A DNA stretch of 39,565 nucleotides from Candidatus Poribacteria bacterium (GTDB lineage Bacteria; Poribacteria; WGA-4E; WGA-3G). Numbering within the stretch: the stretch's first letter is position 1; each line of letters opens with the position of its first letter. The stretch is taken from contig JAGFCB010000271.1 of NCBI GenBank assembly GCA_022394775.1, positions 1-39,565 on the forward strand, given 5' to 3'. Shown piece after piece: positions 13,907-22,290 of this stretch. A program made the translations under genes and the position numbers. The notes below the pieces were generated by a model. It saw only the letters and a program-made list of their open reading frames with translations. It made no database searches and had not been told where the DNA came from.

Positions 13907-16490
13907 ATGGCTATCGGCTATCGGAAACTGTCGGCTGTCGGCAGTGTCTATGACAGGTTGTTCTCACTGCGAATCAGTTTTTCCGCGCTGCAGAATTCTC
14001 TTGCTGAGGGCTGAAAGCCGACTACTCATAGCTATCTTCTGCTTTGTGATATGCGTTGCTCCCGCAAAAAGCAATGAAATTCCGATCGCCGTATCCGGTG
14101 AACCGAGGGCAACACTTCAAATCGGAGCAAACGCCTCAGCACAAGAACAGTTCGCGGCAGAAGAAATTCAAGCCTTTATTGCGCAATTCACAGGTGCTAA
14201 ACTCGACATCCGAACCAATAGACAAGAGACAGAAACCCAAATAGCAATTGTATTGGGTACCCCCAAATCAAATCCGACGATTGCGGGGCTACAAGCCAAT
14301 GTAGAACTTACACTCGGAGAAGAACTTGGAGATGAAGGCTATCGTATTAAAACAGTAGAGGTCGGTACTGAAATCGTCATCGTTGTAACGGCACACACAG
14401 AGAGAGGCGTTATCTACGGCGCGTACGCCTTCATTGAGAAATGTATTACGGCACTAACCGGTCTAACACCTGTGCACCCAGAAGTGCCAGTTGCCAAAGC
14501 GCAGGCACTGCTTGTACCGTTCATAAACGAGACATCGGCACCATTCTACCCTGTGCGTGCTGTGTTAGAGATAGAAGATCCGGATTGGCTCGCACGGCAT
14601 CGCGTCAATATGAGCGGTGGTGAAGGCGTTTGGACTGGCACGGGTATCGAAGATGGATTCGGTACCGCTTTCAAATATGTAGATACCCCGGCATTTGACG
14701 CACTACAAGACGAACCGTTAGCACAACGGCGGGAACGTATCGCGACACTACAAGGTCGGTTTAATGCACTCAAACGGCGTGGGATCAATGCCTATCTCTT
14801 CATGTATGTGACCGGTGAACCGACTGAAGCATTGATTCGGGAGCGTCCTGATGTCTTGGGTCCGACTGTCCTTTACGGTGCTTCTCGGAACGAGGTATCT
14901 TATCGACCCTTCTGCTGGTCTAAACCCGAATTTCATACGCTCGCAGCGGAACTGATTCAGGCGATTGTGCGTACCTATCCGACGCTTGCCGGTTTCCATC
15001 TTAGGTCGTGGGGGCACGAGACGCGAGCATGCGATTGCCCGGATTGCGGAGATAGAACAGAACAAGGACAAGCTAAACTTTGGCAGGTCTATTTTACAAT
15101 TATCAACGCTGCACGGGAGGTACGCCCGGATTTCAAATTCTACATCTCTGGATATGACAGCAGCTGGCTTAAGGATGGTGCAGGTATCTACGCACGGCAA
15201 TTACCAAAAGGGACTATTTTCTCGCGTAAGTGGGGCGCGGATGGCGAACCTGTCGCAGACGCAGGCGTGCCTATCCCACAAATCAGATCACTCGGTGAGA
15301 TCGGACATCGCTTCATAGTGCTGTCCCACGAAGTTGAGGAGGTAATGCCGTTCTGGATGCTGGAAAGCGATACGTTCGTGCAAGGTGTCCGACGACTCGC
15401 TAACGACCCTGAAGTCATCGGCTTAGGTGGGTTCACCGTCCAAGGTGCAACACAGGGATTGGGATATCTCGACCGGCTCGTTAGTGCACGTCTCAATTGG
15501 GATATCGAACTCGACTATTTTCAACTACTCCTCAATGAATTAATTGCCCGCTACGGCACTGAAGCAGCACCACACATTCTGAACGCCCTGCGGGTAAATG
15601 GTTGGAACATGACGAGTTATTTTTCAGATTACGCCGGATCTCTTACTGTAGGTGGCACTTATGGGAGCGGCTCTGCTGGTCTGGCTACACGATTCTGGAC
15701 CCTGATCGGACCGCGCGCAGTAGAAGACACACTCGCTATCCCTGAATTGGAGATCGCCAAATTTGCCGCAAATCGGTTCACAGCACTTTTGGCACCGCAA
15801 CAGCAAGCCGCAAACGAGATGCGAACAGCAAGCGAAATCGCAGAACCTTTTGACCTTGAGGCCACCGAAGATTTAAACGACGCGGTTCGCTTAATGGAAT
15901 TATGGGTGTTGTTATTTGAAAGTCGATCCAAATTAGTAGAAGCAATAGCACTCGGTTATGAACCCGGAACGGAAGAGCAAATTCGTGCCAAACTCACAAG
16001 TGCAATAGAGTTTTCAAAGTCCATACAACCGTACATCAAAAGCATTAAGGAATTTATTCCGCTTTTCGGATATTCACATCAGACAATTGAAGCAGAGTTG
16101 CTGAGCACCTTAAATGCAGAAGTCGCTTGGTTAACAGGTTTCGATTATCAGACGCTTCTGAAACACGATGCTGATTTCTCGCCAGAGGAGACACCTTTCC
16201 GAATTTGGGATGCACATAACTATCCGAATCCCGTGAAGCGAGAAACAACATTTACCTATCAGTTATCACTGGATGCCGATGAAGTCTCCATCACAGTTTA
16301 CACAGCATCCGGTAGGAGAGTAAAAGTCTTGAAAAAGGCTTCTGGAAACGAAGGCTACAACGAGTGTACATGGGATGCCCGAAATGATGACGGCATGCTG
16401 CTTGCCAACGGCGCCTATTTTTACAGAATACGGGCTGTCGTTGGAGAACAGACCGCGCAGCTGCTCGGACGTTTAGCAGTGTTACGATGA
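13896..16490 (+). CDS. secreted glycosidase-like protein with C-terminal FlgD/sorting domain
   Basis: About 864 residues. After a long, odd N-terminus comes a hydrophobic signal segment (RLLIAIFCFVICVAPAKS). The next 150 residues resemble the N-terminal accessory domain of alpha-glucuronidases and GH20-type enzymes (AAEEIQAFIAQFTGAKL; TERGVIYGAYAFIE). A central TIM-barrel-like region follows (LAGFHLRSWGHETRACDCPDCG), then a helical region. The last 95 residues are a FlgD Ig-like/type IX-type C-terminal domain (NYPNPVKRETTFTYQL, then ANGAYFYRI). It therefore likely acts on glycans outside the cell. The ATG at 13896 has AAGG 6 bases upstream and overlaps the ZIP-like gene by 11 bases. In-frame TTG 13884, ATG 13950 or TTG 14001 are alternatives, because repeat-like DNA seems to have invaded the 5' end. 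Exact GH family and catalytic acids are not assigned. Confidence 0.65.
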   Translation: MPIKWLSAIGNCRLSAVSMTGCSHCESVFPRCRILLLRAESRLLIAIFCFVICVAPAKSNEIPIAVSGEPRATLQIGANASAQEQFAAEEIQAFIAQFTGAKLDIRTNRQETETQIAIVLGTPKSNPTIAGLQANVELTLGEELGDEGYRIKTVEVGTEIVIVVTAHTERGVIYGAYAFIEKCITALTGLTPVHPEVPVAKAQALLVPFINETSAPFYPVRAVLEIEDPDWLARHRVNMSGGEGVWTGTGIEDGFGTAFKYVDTPAFDALQDEPLAQRRERIATLQGRFNALKRRGINAYLFMYVTGEPTEALIRERPDVLGPTVLYGASRNEVSYRPFCWSKPEFHTLAAELIQAIVRTYPTLAGFHLRSWGHETRACDCPDCGDRTEQGQAKLWQVYFTIINAAREVRPDFKFYISGYDSSWLKDGAGIYARQLPKGTIFSRKWGADGEPVADAGVPIPQIRSLGEIGHRFIVLSHEVEEVMPFWMLESDTFVQGVRRLANDPEVIGLGGFTVQGATQGLGYLDRLVSARLNWDIELDYFQLLLNELIARYGTEAAPHILNALRVNGWNMTSYFSDYAGSLTVGGTYGSGSAGLATRFWTLIGPRAVEDTLAIPELEIAKFAANRFTALLAPQQQAANEMRTASEIAEPFDLEATEDLNDAVRLMELWVLLFESRSKLVEAIALGYEPGTEEQIRAKLTSAIEFSKSIQPYIKSIKEFIPLFGYSHQTIEAELLSTLNAEVAWLTGFDYQTLLKHDADFSPEETPFRIWDAHNYPNPVKRETTFTYQLSLDADEVSITVYTASGRRVKVLKKASGNEGYNECTWDARNDDGMLLANGAYFYRIRAVVGEQTAQLLGRLAVLR
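13909..14035. repeat. CGGCTAT/CGGCTGT repeat-like segment in a gene start
   Basis: Short direct repeats of CGGCTRT (13914-13950) and a later AGCCGACTACTCATAGC stretch (about 14017-14033), which partly complements the first block, precede the true signal-peptide coding sequence. This resembles a dispersed hairpin element overlapping the start of the glycosidase-like gene. Confidence 0.4.
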
Positions 16491-16507
16491 AACAAAAAAG
16501 GAGGTAG

Positions 16508-17614
16508 ATGATGCTTCGTGTGTATATTGTATGCCTGATGCTTTTACTTTCAATAATCAGTTGTAAATCGCAAACTTTGCAGGAACATCTTTTAGAGCCA
16601 CCACCACCGCTCACAAATTTCGCACTGAGTCGTAACGGGGCCACCACAGATGCCTCCCAATCCGTTCCAAATCATCGCGCCGAGGAAATCATTGATGGCG
16701 ATACTACCTCTGAAACATGGGACGAAGGCAGCGGTTGGGGCAGCAGTTTAGAGCATCTTCGTACCTCGGACTTAAACAAGCGTCCGTATGTCGTCGTGAC
16801 ACTCGCTAAACCTGTTGATATTCGTAAAATTGTTATGTGGACGATCGACTCTGAGAAATATCCAGCACCACAATTTGGATTGAAGGATTACCGGATCGAA
16901 TATTGGCACGGCACCGGTTGGGGGCTTATTCCGTCGGGTAATACGAAAGATAAGCAGTATACTGCGCGAAATAACACAAAAGGTAAGCGGGTCCATGAAG
17001 TTCAGCAACGTCTAATCGCCCAAAAAATAAGGCTTGTGCCAGTATCCTCAAACGATACCGTCCGGAATTACCAACACATGGCAGGTAAACGACCTGTGTA
17101 CGAAGTGGAAGGCATCGCACGGGTAATGGAATTAGAAGTATGGGGGTATACCGCACCGGAGGTATATACGCTAAAGCAAATTGTGCAAGGAATCCCACCT
17201 GAAGCAGTAGGACACACTGTGCTGACCGAAACGCAAACCGATAAAGGTGAAACTGAACCAACAACCAAGGAGACAATCCAGAACGTTTTGAACCTATATG
17301 AACTCGGATACGACATGGCGGACTTGGCACAAGTTATGTCCTGTTTCTCAGAGGCATATCTATCAAATGGTCGTACATATCAAGACGTTAAAACCAAAGC
17401 AGCTCACTTTTTTGAAGTTCATCATCAGATTGACATGACGCTTACAGACATCAATATCCATCCGAATATTGTCGATGATACGGCAATCGTAACCGGAGGA
17501 TACACGTTGCAATACGTCACAAAAGGGGATGAACAGGTTAAACAAACGTCGGGCAAAGTAACGCTGGTCTTCGCTAACGAAGCAGAGACATGGCGGATTA
17601 TCCGGGCAGAATAA
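16508..17614 (+). CDS. lipoprotein with discoidin-like and NTF2-like domains
   Basis: A 368-residue predicted lipoprotein. The N-terminus is a hydrophobic signal with lipobox SIISC (Cys19), so it should be anchored in the outer or inner membrane. Residues about 35-220 form a discoidin/F5-8C-like carbohydrate-binding domain (NHRAEEIIDGDTTSETWDEG; PYVVVTLAKPVDIRKIVMW; YRIEYWHGTGW; ELEVWGY). After a linker, residues about 255-368 look like an NTF2/SnoaL-type cone domain (FSEAYLSNGRTYQDV; GKVTLVFANEAETWRIIRAE). AAAGGAGG precedes two consecutive ATGs; either could start translation. It follows the glycosidase-like gene by 17 bases, so the pair is probably co-transcribed and may handle the same extracellular polysaccharide (inference). 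Domain calls come from sequence pattern only. Confidence 0.65.
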   Translation: MMLRVYIVCLMLLLSIISCKSQTLQEHLLEPPPPLTNFALSRNGATTDASQSVPNHRAEEIIDGDTTSETWDEGSGWGSSLEHLRTSDLNKRPYVVVTLAKPVDIRKIVMWTIDSEKYPAPQFGLKDYRIEYWHGTGWGLIPSGNTKDKQYTARNNTKGKRVHEVQQRLIAQKIRLVPVSSNDTVRNYQHMAGKRPVYEVEGIARVMELEVWGYTAPEVYTLKQIVQGIPPEAVGHTVLTETQTDKGETEPTTKETIQNVLNLYELGYDMADLAQVMSCFSEAYLSNGRTYQDVKTKAAHFFEVHHQIDMTLTDINIHPNIVDDTAIVTGGYTLQYVTKGDEQVKQTSGKVTLVFANEAETWRIIRAE

Positions 17615-17617
17615 TGG

Positions 17618-17632
17618 GCGGTTTCAGACCGC
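17618..17632 (+). other. small hairpin between lipoprotein and PhyH genes
   Basis: GCGGT-TTCAG-ACCGC stem-loop in the 36-base gap. It has no following T-run, so it is unlikely to stop transcription fully; it may modulate read-through into the PhyH gene or stabilise the upstream message. Confidence 0.35.
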
Positions 17633-17650
17633 GTCTACAAAGGATCTGAA

Positions 17651-18475
17651 ATGGTACAAGAACAGTCTAATCTTTGGGCAAAATCATATATCAATGATGG
17701 ATACTTGATGCTTCCAGATATCATTACATCGGAAGAATGCAACGCATTGAAAGCCGAAATGTTAAAGATCTTTCGTGGCGATTACTCACAAGACGCAATT
17801 CCACCGATGCCAGAAACAGCCAGTGAAATGGAAGTATTAGACAGAATTATGTGTGTCGGCGAACCACATGTCTATAGTCCACTCGTTCGCCGTTACATCG
17901 AACATCCCAAAATCTGCGAAGTCCTTCGCGTGATTGTTGGGGCACACATCCCGTTTTGGGATGGTGGTGTAAAATGCATGCAGTCAATGATGTTGAGTAA
18001 AGTACCGGGACATACCGGGAACCCCTGGCACCAGGACGAACACCCAATCCCGACACGCGATAGATCGCTTGTTGGCGCGTGGATTACATTAGATGATACA
18101 ACGATTGAGAACGGTTGTCTCTGGGTACTACCGAATAGCCATCGTTCCGGTGTAATCTATGATCGCGTACCACACGACAAACGCCATGAATTCGATAGTT
18201 GCCACGAAGCCGTAGGTTTTGATGATACCCAAGAAATTCCGATTGAAATGCCAGCGGGCAGTGTTCTTTTTTTCAACGGTTACCTTTTACACCGCTCGAA
18301 AAAGAACCGAAGCAATAAATTTCGGCGAATCCTTGTGAGCCACTATTGTTCAACCGCATCGTGGTTGGGGTGGAAAGGACAGCGGAATTACCGCGGAGTT
18401 ATCACTGTCGCTGGTGAAGATCCATATATTGATGAAGGATATGCCATACCAAACACCTGGGCGCGATGGGAATAA
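17651..18475 (+). CDS. phytanoyl-CoA dioxygenase (PhyH) family protein
   Basis: A 274-residue Fe(II)/2-oxoglutarate oxygenase. The iron triad is H127 and D129 in NPWHQDEHP, plus H214 in YLLHRSKKN; R225/R226 in NKFRRILVSHY would bind 2-oxoglutarate. The NGCLWVLPNSHR block is typical of the family. AAGGA precedes the ATG. It follows the lipoprotein gene by 36 bases and may belong to that operon. It is not a close copy of the next PhyH gene (18696): the HxD surroundings and C-termini differ, so they probably have different substrates. The enzyme class is secure; the substrate is unknown. Confidence 0.9.
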   Translation: MVQEQSNLWAKSYINDGYLMLPDIITSEECNALKAEMLKIFRGDYSQDAIPPMPETASEMEVLDRIMCVGEPHVYSPLVRRYIEHPKICEVLRVIVGAHIPFWDGGVKCMQSMMLSKVPGHTGNPWHQDEHPIPTRDRSLVGAWITLDDTTIENGCLWVLPNSHRSGVIYDRVPHDKRHEFDSCHEAVGFDDTQEIPIEMPAGSVLFFNGYLLHRSKKNRSNKFRRILVSHYCSTASWLGWKGQRNYRGVITVAGEDPYIDEGYAIPNTWARWE

Positions 18476-18485
18476 TATGAACAAC

Positions 18486-18549
18486 TTGTAGTGGAAACGT
18501 ACGACTTAACCTAAACGCACCTAACCGAATCGCAAGGTTTTTTAAATAT
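18486..18549 (+). repeat. dispersed ACCGAACCGCAAGG element, copy 1
   Basis: Copy with core at 18505-18537 (CTTAACCTAAAC, then CCTAACCGAATCGCAAGG), followed by TTTTTTAAA. It starts 10 bases after the PhyH stop. Same orientation as the five other copies. Confidence 0.7.
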
Positions 18550-18561
18550 TGAGGTTCTGCT

Positions 18562-18630
18562 CCGATTTTTCCGACGTCAAAATCGGGTTTCCGCCCAAAG
18601 GATAGCAGCAGTGCAACAGCGGCGCACTGC
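18562..18630 (+). repeat. two short hairpins between element copies
   Basis: CCGATTTT/AAAATCGG (18562-18569, 18579-18586) and GCAGTGC/GCACTGC (18608-18614, 18624-18630). Both lie between two copies of the dispersed element, in a 220-base gap without another gene. Confidence 0.5.
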
Positions 18631-18631
18631 G

Positions 18632-18695
18632 GATGTACGGAAACGGACTGCTTAACCTAAACCCACCTAACCGAACCGCAAGGAAACTTAAAAAG
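18632..18695 (+). repeat. dispersed ACCGAACCGCAAGG element, copy 2
   Basis: Includes GGATGTACGGAAACGGACTG and the core at 18651-18683, ending in AACTTAAAAAG directly before the ATG at 18696. The AAGGAAA inside the core lies 10-15 bases from the ATG and may serve as its ribosome-binding site. Confidence 0.75.
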
Positions 18696-19511
18696 ATGAA
18701 ACTGACAGAACATCAAGTCAATTTTTTCAATACGTTTGGCTATCTCGCAATCCCCGGCATGTTCTCAGCAAGCGAGATGGAATGGATTACGGAAGAATTT
18801 GAAATCTCGATTCAAGAATTCGGGGGCGGTAAGAACCATGATGGAACAAGTCGGACAATGTTCGGCGGTCCTATAGAGCATCGTCCACGGCTCTGTACCT
18901 TGCTTGATGATGAACGCGTCAAGGGACTTATCGGTGGCGTGATCGGTGAAGACTTCAACTACGCTGGCGGTGACGGAAATTATTACTCTGGCGATACAGG
19001 TTGGCATCCTGATGGAGGCTGGGGGCAACTCTTTGCGTGTAAAGTAACTTTCTACCTTGATGATCTGACGAAAGACACCGGATGTTTACGCGTTATTCCG
19101 GGCAGCCAAAACCCGTCCCATTTTGTCAGAGCCGAAAAGATTGATCCAAATCAATCAGAGGCACTCTACGGCATCCCGGCAAAGGACTTTCCAACCAGCA
19201 TCGCCTTGGAAACCTCACCCGGTGATATTGTGATTTTTAATCACGATACCTATCACGCATCGTTTGGAGGCGGCACCCGACGGCGGATGTTCACGATGAA
19301 TTGCACACGACACTGCACAACTGAACCTGATTTAGAGACCTTGCATCAATATCTGAGCGTCCATTCAGCAGGTGGGTATCAGATTGATACAGGCGCGGGT
19401 ATGTTCTTCCCAACGATGGTTGATACCGCAAATGAAAGCAGGAGAGTCCACCTCCAGCAATGTAGTGACATTCATGATGAATTATTCCCACAATATGCTC
19501 GGCATTCTTAG
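18696..19511 (+). CDS. phytanoyl-CoA dioxygenase (PhyH) family protein
   Basis: A 271-residue Fe(II)/2-oxoglutarate oxygenase. The triad is H104 and D106 in GWHPDGGW, and H187 in DTYHASFGG; R195-R197 (GTRRRMF) supply the 2-oxoglutarate anchor. The reading frame extends upstream to 18633, but those 21 codons lie in the dispersed repeat. The ATG at 18696 starts at the family's usual MKLTEHQVNFFNTFGY N-terminus, so it is preferred. Substrate unknown. It follows another PhyH gene but is separated from it by 220 bases of repeats, so it may be transcribed separately. Confidence 0.9.
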   Translation: MKLTEHQVNFFNTFGYLAIPGMFSASEMEWITEEFEISIQEFGGGKNHDGTSRTMFGGPIEHRPRLCTLLDDERVKGLIGGVIGEDFNYAGGDGNYYSGDTGWHPDGGWGQLFACKVTFYLDDLTKDTGCLRVIPGSQNPSHFVRAEKIDPNQSEALYGIPAKDFPTSIALETSPGDIVIFNHDTYHASFGGGTRRRMFTMNCTRHCTTEPDLETLHQYLSVHSAGGYQIDTGAGMFFPTMVDTANESRRVHLQQCSDIHDELFPQYARHS

Positions 19512-19529
19512 CATTTATTGCACAGAACT

Positions 19530-19680
19530 CGCATAAAATCCTTTTGTTGGTGAGGTTTTGCGGCGTACGCGCCCCGGGGAATGCCACACGGCATTCATAC
19601 CGTTGATTCATGCGACCTGCATTCCGACCTCACCAGCAGCACCTAACGTGTAGGCAATATGAAAAAATTGCGTAAGTCGT
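19530..19680. repeat. palindromic element related to 4784-4873
   Basis: GTTGGTGAGGT (19546-19556) pairs with ACCTCACCAGC (19627-19637; one G-T wobble) around an internal GAATGCC-ACAC-GGCATTC hairpin (19579-19596). The right end TGCGTAAGTCGTA matches the right end of the 4784-4873 element. It is inserted between the PhyH and SppA genes. Confidence 0.6.
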
Positions 19681-19690
19681 AGGGTTTTTG

Positions 19691-19719
19691 TTGCAATTTT
19701 TGCTGTTTTATGGTATCCT
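19691..19719 (+). promoter_or_regulatory. promoter of the SppA-like gene
   Basis: TTGCAA (19691-19696), a 17-base spacer and TATCCT (19714-19719) with an upstream TG (extended -10), about 57 bases before the ATG at 19777. Confidence 0.5.
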
Positions 19720-19776
19720 ATAGTAGAGTTTGAGCTGTGAGTTGGCGTAATCCGCCTGCCCGCAAACCCACATTAG

Positions 19777-22236
19777 ATGAGAAGTATATCCATTGTTACA
19801 CCCTCATTTGATAGATACTTAGGATACATTAGGAAGGCTGTTATCTCAGCAGCATTCATCTACGGGATGAGCACGCTCTGTGCTGCCGACGCACCACCGA
19901 AAGCACATACCCATTTACCTTCCAGCTCCATCGCGACGAGCGACGATGCCTTAGCGACCTTTTTTAATCCCTCAGGTCTCGGTACAGGACGTAGTTTAAA
20001 CTTATACTACCTGCGAACATATCAAAGTGATTGGGCAGGCGACGATGCTTTCTTCCTTGCTGTCCCTGGTGCCGGGTTCGGCATGGAATTTGTCACCGCC
20101 GACGCTGACACAGACTTTACACGCTACACGTTCTCCGGTGGACGGCATCTGGGCAACTCACTCTATTGGGGCACGAGTTACAGCTGGATGAATTCGGACG
20201 ATAAAGGTTACGATGGATTCCGGTCTCTCTCCCTTGGCTTGATGTACCGACGCCGTTACTTCTCAATCGGGGGGATCGCACGCGATCTCAATCGTCCTAA
20301 ACTACTTGGCGAAAAACTCGGACGCACCTACGATTTAGGATTAGCACTCCGCCCCGGAACATGGCGGACTACGCTCTCGATTGATATGCAGAAGACACAA
20401 GGCATAGAGGATTTAGAATTCCGCTATGCTTTAGAGGTACGTCCTATTCGCGAACTGATGCTTCGCGGCACCTTAAATAGCGATTTGAGCTTCGATGTAC
20501 GGTTCGGCATAAGTATCGGAAATTGGGGATTTGGGACAGATAATGCCTTCGATAAAAACCAAGAAGCACAAACCGGGGTCGGCTATTTCCATTTTTCCAA
20601 CATCCCGAAAACGAAACCGATTCCACGCCGTCGTATGTTTCTCGATCTACCGATGCGATCTCTTAAAGAAGTCCTCCCCATAGCAAAATGGGACGAAAAC
20701 GTTGCCGGTGTCCTCATTCGTATCAATGGAAATAGTTATGGGTTAGCACAACTCCAAGAGATGTCAGATGCAATCCTGGATTTCAGGGAATCCGGACGTG
20801 TTGTACTCTGCTACCTCTCAGGTTGCTCCACCGGGGACTATATCGTCGCCACCACGTGCGACGGCATCCTGATTCACCCCTCCGCTGAAGTCCGATTGAT
20901 CGGTCTGCGGACAGAGCGTTCTTTTTACAAAGGCGCATTAGATATCCTCGGCATCAGAGCGGATCTTGAACATATCGGCAAATACAAATCAGCATCCGAA
21001 GCATTCACAAGCCAAGAGATGTCTGAAACACATCGCGAGATTCAGAATATCATTCTTGATGACCTCTATGAGCAACTTGTAGATGCAATCGCAGAAGGAC
21101 GCGGATGGACACACAAAGATGTGAAAAAACGGATCAATGAGGGCCCCTATACAGCACGGCAAGCACTTGCTACTGAACTCGTAGACCGATCCGTCTATGA
21201 AGATGAACTACCGGATGTTGTAGCCGAACTCACAAACAACTACACCGATTTGGTAACGTTAAGCGACTACGCAGAAAGCAGACTGGACATACAAGATTGG
21301 CAGGTGCCACAGCCGAAGGTCGCTATTATTGAGGCAAAAGGGTTGATGTTAACAGGCGACAGTTTCGTGGATCCATTTCTGGGCACACAAGTGATGGGCG
21401 CAGATACAATCACACGGGTGGTTAGAGAGGTAAAAGATGACAACGACATCAAGGCAGTTGTATTGCGGATCGACAGCGGAGGTGGGCTTGTTACGGCAGC
21501 CGATACGATATGGCGTGAATTGGTACGACTTACAGAGGTCAAACCGCTTGTCGTCTCAATGGGCGATGTTGCAGCATCAGGAGGGTATTACATAGCAGCA
21601 CCCGCAGATACTATCGTCGCCGAACCCGGAACAATTACCGGCTCTATCGGTGTTATCAGCGGTAAGTATAGCTTCAAAGGGCTCTATGAAAAACTCGGCA
21701 TCAACAAAGAAATTCTCAAACGAGGTGAACACGCCGATTTTTACTCAGACTACGGTGACTACCCACCGTCAGAAAAAGCAATCGTGCAAAAACAGGTCGA
21801 GGAGATTTATGACGACTTTATCAAAAAAGTGGCACTTGGACGAACTGAGTTGACAGTGGAAGATGTGGATAGACTCGGACAAGGACGCATCTGGTCAGGT
21901 AGGCAAGCACAGGAAAACGGACTTGTAGACCAATTGGGAGGTTTAAGCCTCGCGCTTGCAATCGCACGGGAACGCGCAGGACTCGGAGAAAAGTCATTTG
22001 AGATAGTCCAATTTCCAAAAAAAACGTGGTTGTCCCAAATATTCGGCACACTTCAGTTGCCATTTACGACTCGGCTCGAAAACAGCGATACGGAGAATGT
22101 GGTAGCAAAAACCAAATCTCCGCTACAGTTTATTGTGCAGTATGGCGCATTGAACACGACGATGAGACTCCTAAATATAATTAGAAAACAGCGATTTTTC
22201 CTCCTCATGCCTTATCATATAAGTTTAGCGAATTAA
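19777..22236 (+). CDS. sppA: SppA-type signal peptide peptidase with N-terminal barrel-like domain
   Basis: An 819-residue protein. After a signal sequence (AVISAAFIYGMSTLCAA) comes a region to about residue 285 with alternating short beta strands and the ATFFNPSGLG motif. It resembles the start of PorV/UPF0164-type outer-membrane beta barrels. Residues about 288-770 hold two S49 peptidase domains, as in the 67-kDa SppA class. The catalytic Lys is K404 (in IGKYKSASEAF) and the nucleophile is S601 (in VAASGGYYIA). SppA degrades cleaved signal peptides in the cytoplasmic membrane; the extra domain suggests a different location or cargo. It has its own promoter and no near neighbour within 50 bases. 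The peptidase call is firm; the barrel nature of the N-terminal domain is inferred from sequence pattern. Confidence 0.88.
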   Translation: MRSISIVTPSFDRYLGYIRKAVISAAFIYGMSTLCAADAPPKAHTHLPSSSIATSDDALATFFNPSGLGTGRSLNLYYLRTYQSDWAGDDAFFLAVPGAGFGMEFVTADADTDFTRYTFSGGRHLGNSLYWGTSYSWMNSDDKGYDGFRSLSLGLMYRRRYFSIGGIARDLNRPKLLGEKLGRTYDLGLALRPGTWRTTLSIDMQKTQGIEDLEFRYALEVRPIRELMLRGTLNSDLSFDVRFGISIGNWGFGTDNAFDKNQEAQTGVGYFHFSNIPKTKPIPRRRMFLDLPMRSLKEVLPIAKWDENVAGVLIRINGNSYGLAQLQEMSDAILDFRESGRVVLCYLSGCSTGDYIVATTCDGILIHPSAEVRLIGLRTERSFYKGALDILGIRADLEHIGKYKSASEAFTSQEMSETHREIQNIILDDLYEQLVDAIAEGRGWTHKDVKKRINEGPYTARQALATELVDRSVYEDELPDVVAELTNNYTDLVTLSDYAESRLDIQDWQVPQPKVAIIEAKGLMLTGDSFVDPFLGTQVMGADTITRVVREVKDDNDIKAVVLRIDSGGGLVTAADTIWRELVRLTEVKPLVVSMGDVAASGGYYIAAPADTIVAEPGTITGSIGVISGKYSFKGLYEKLGINKEILKRGEHADFYSDYGDYPPSEKAIVQKQVEEIYDDFIKKVALGRTELTVEDVDRLGQGRIWSGRQAQENGLVDQLGGLSLALAIARERAGLGEKSFEIVQFPKKTWLSQIFGTLQLPFTTRLENSDTENVVAKTKSPLQFIVQYGALNTTMRLLNIIRKQRFFLLMPYHISLAN

Positions 22237-22290
22237 AAATATAATATGGGCAACTAAGTCTTAAAAACTAATGTTGGAAAGGCGTTAAAA

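Noticed and set aside
18633..18695. N-terminal extension of the second PhyH gene
   Set aside because: These 21 codons are the dispersed repeat; the family N-terminus begins at the ATG at 18696.
18486..18695. CRISPR-like array from the repeated CTTAACCTAAAC..CGCAAGG units
   Set aside because: Only two local copies, with 113 bases between cores, and other copies are scattered over 20 kb; no cas genes are present.
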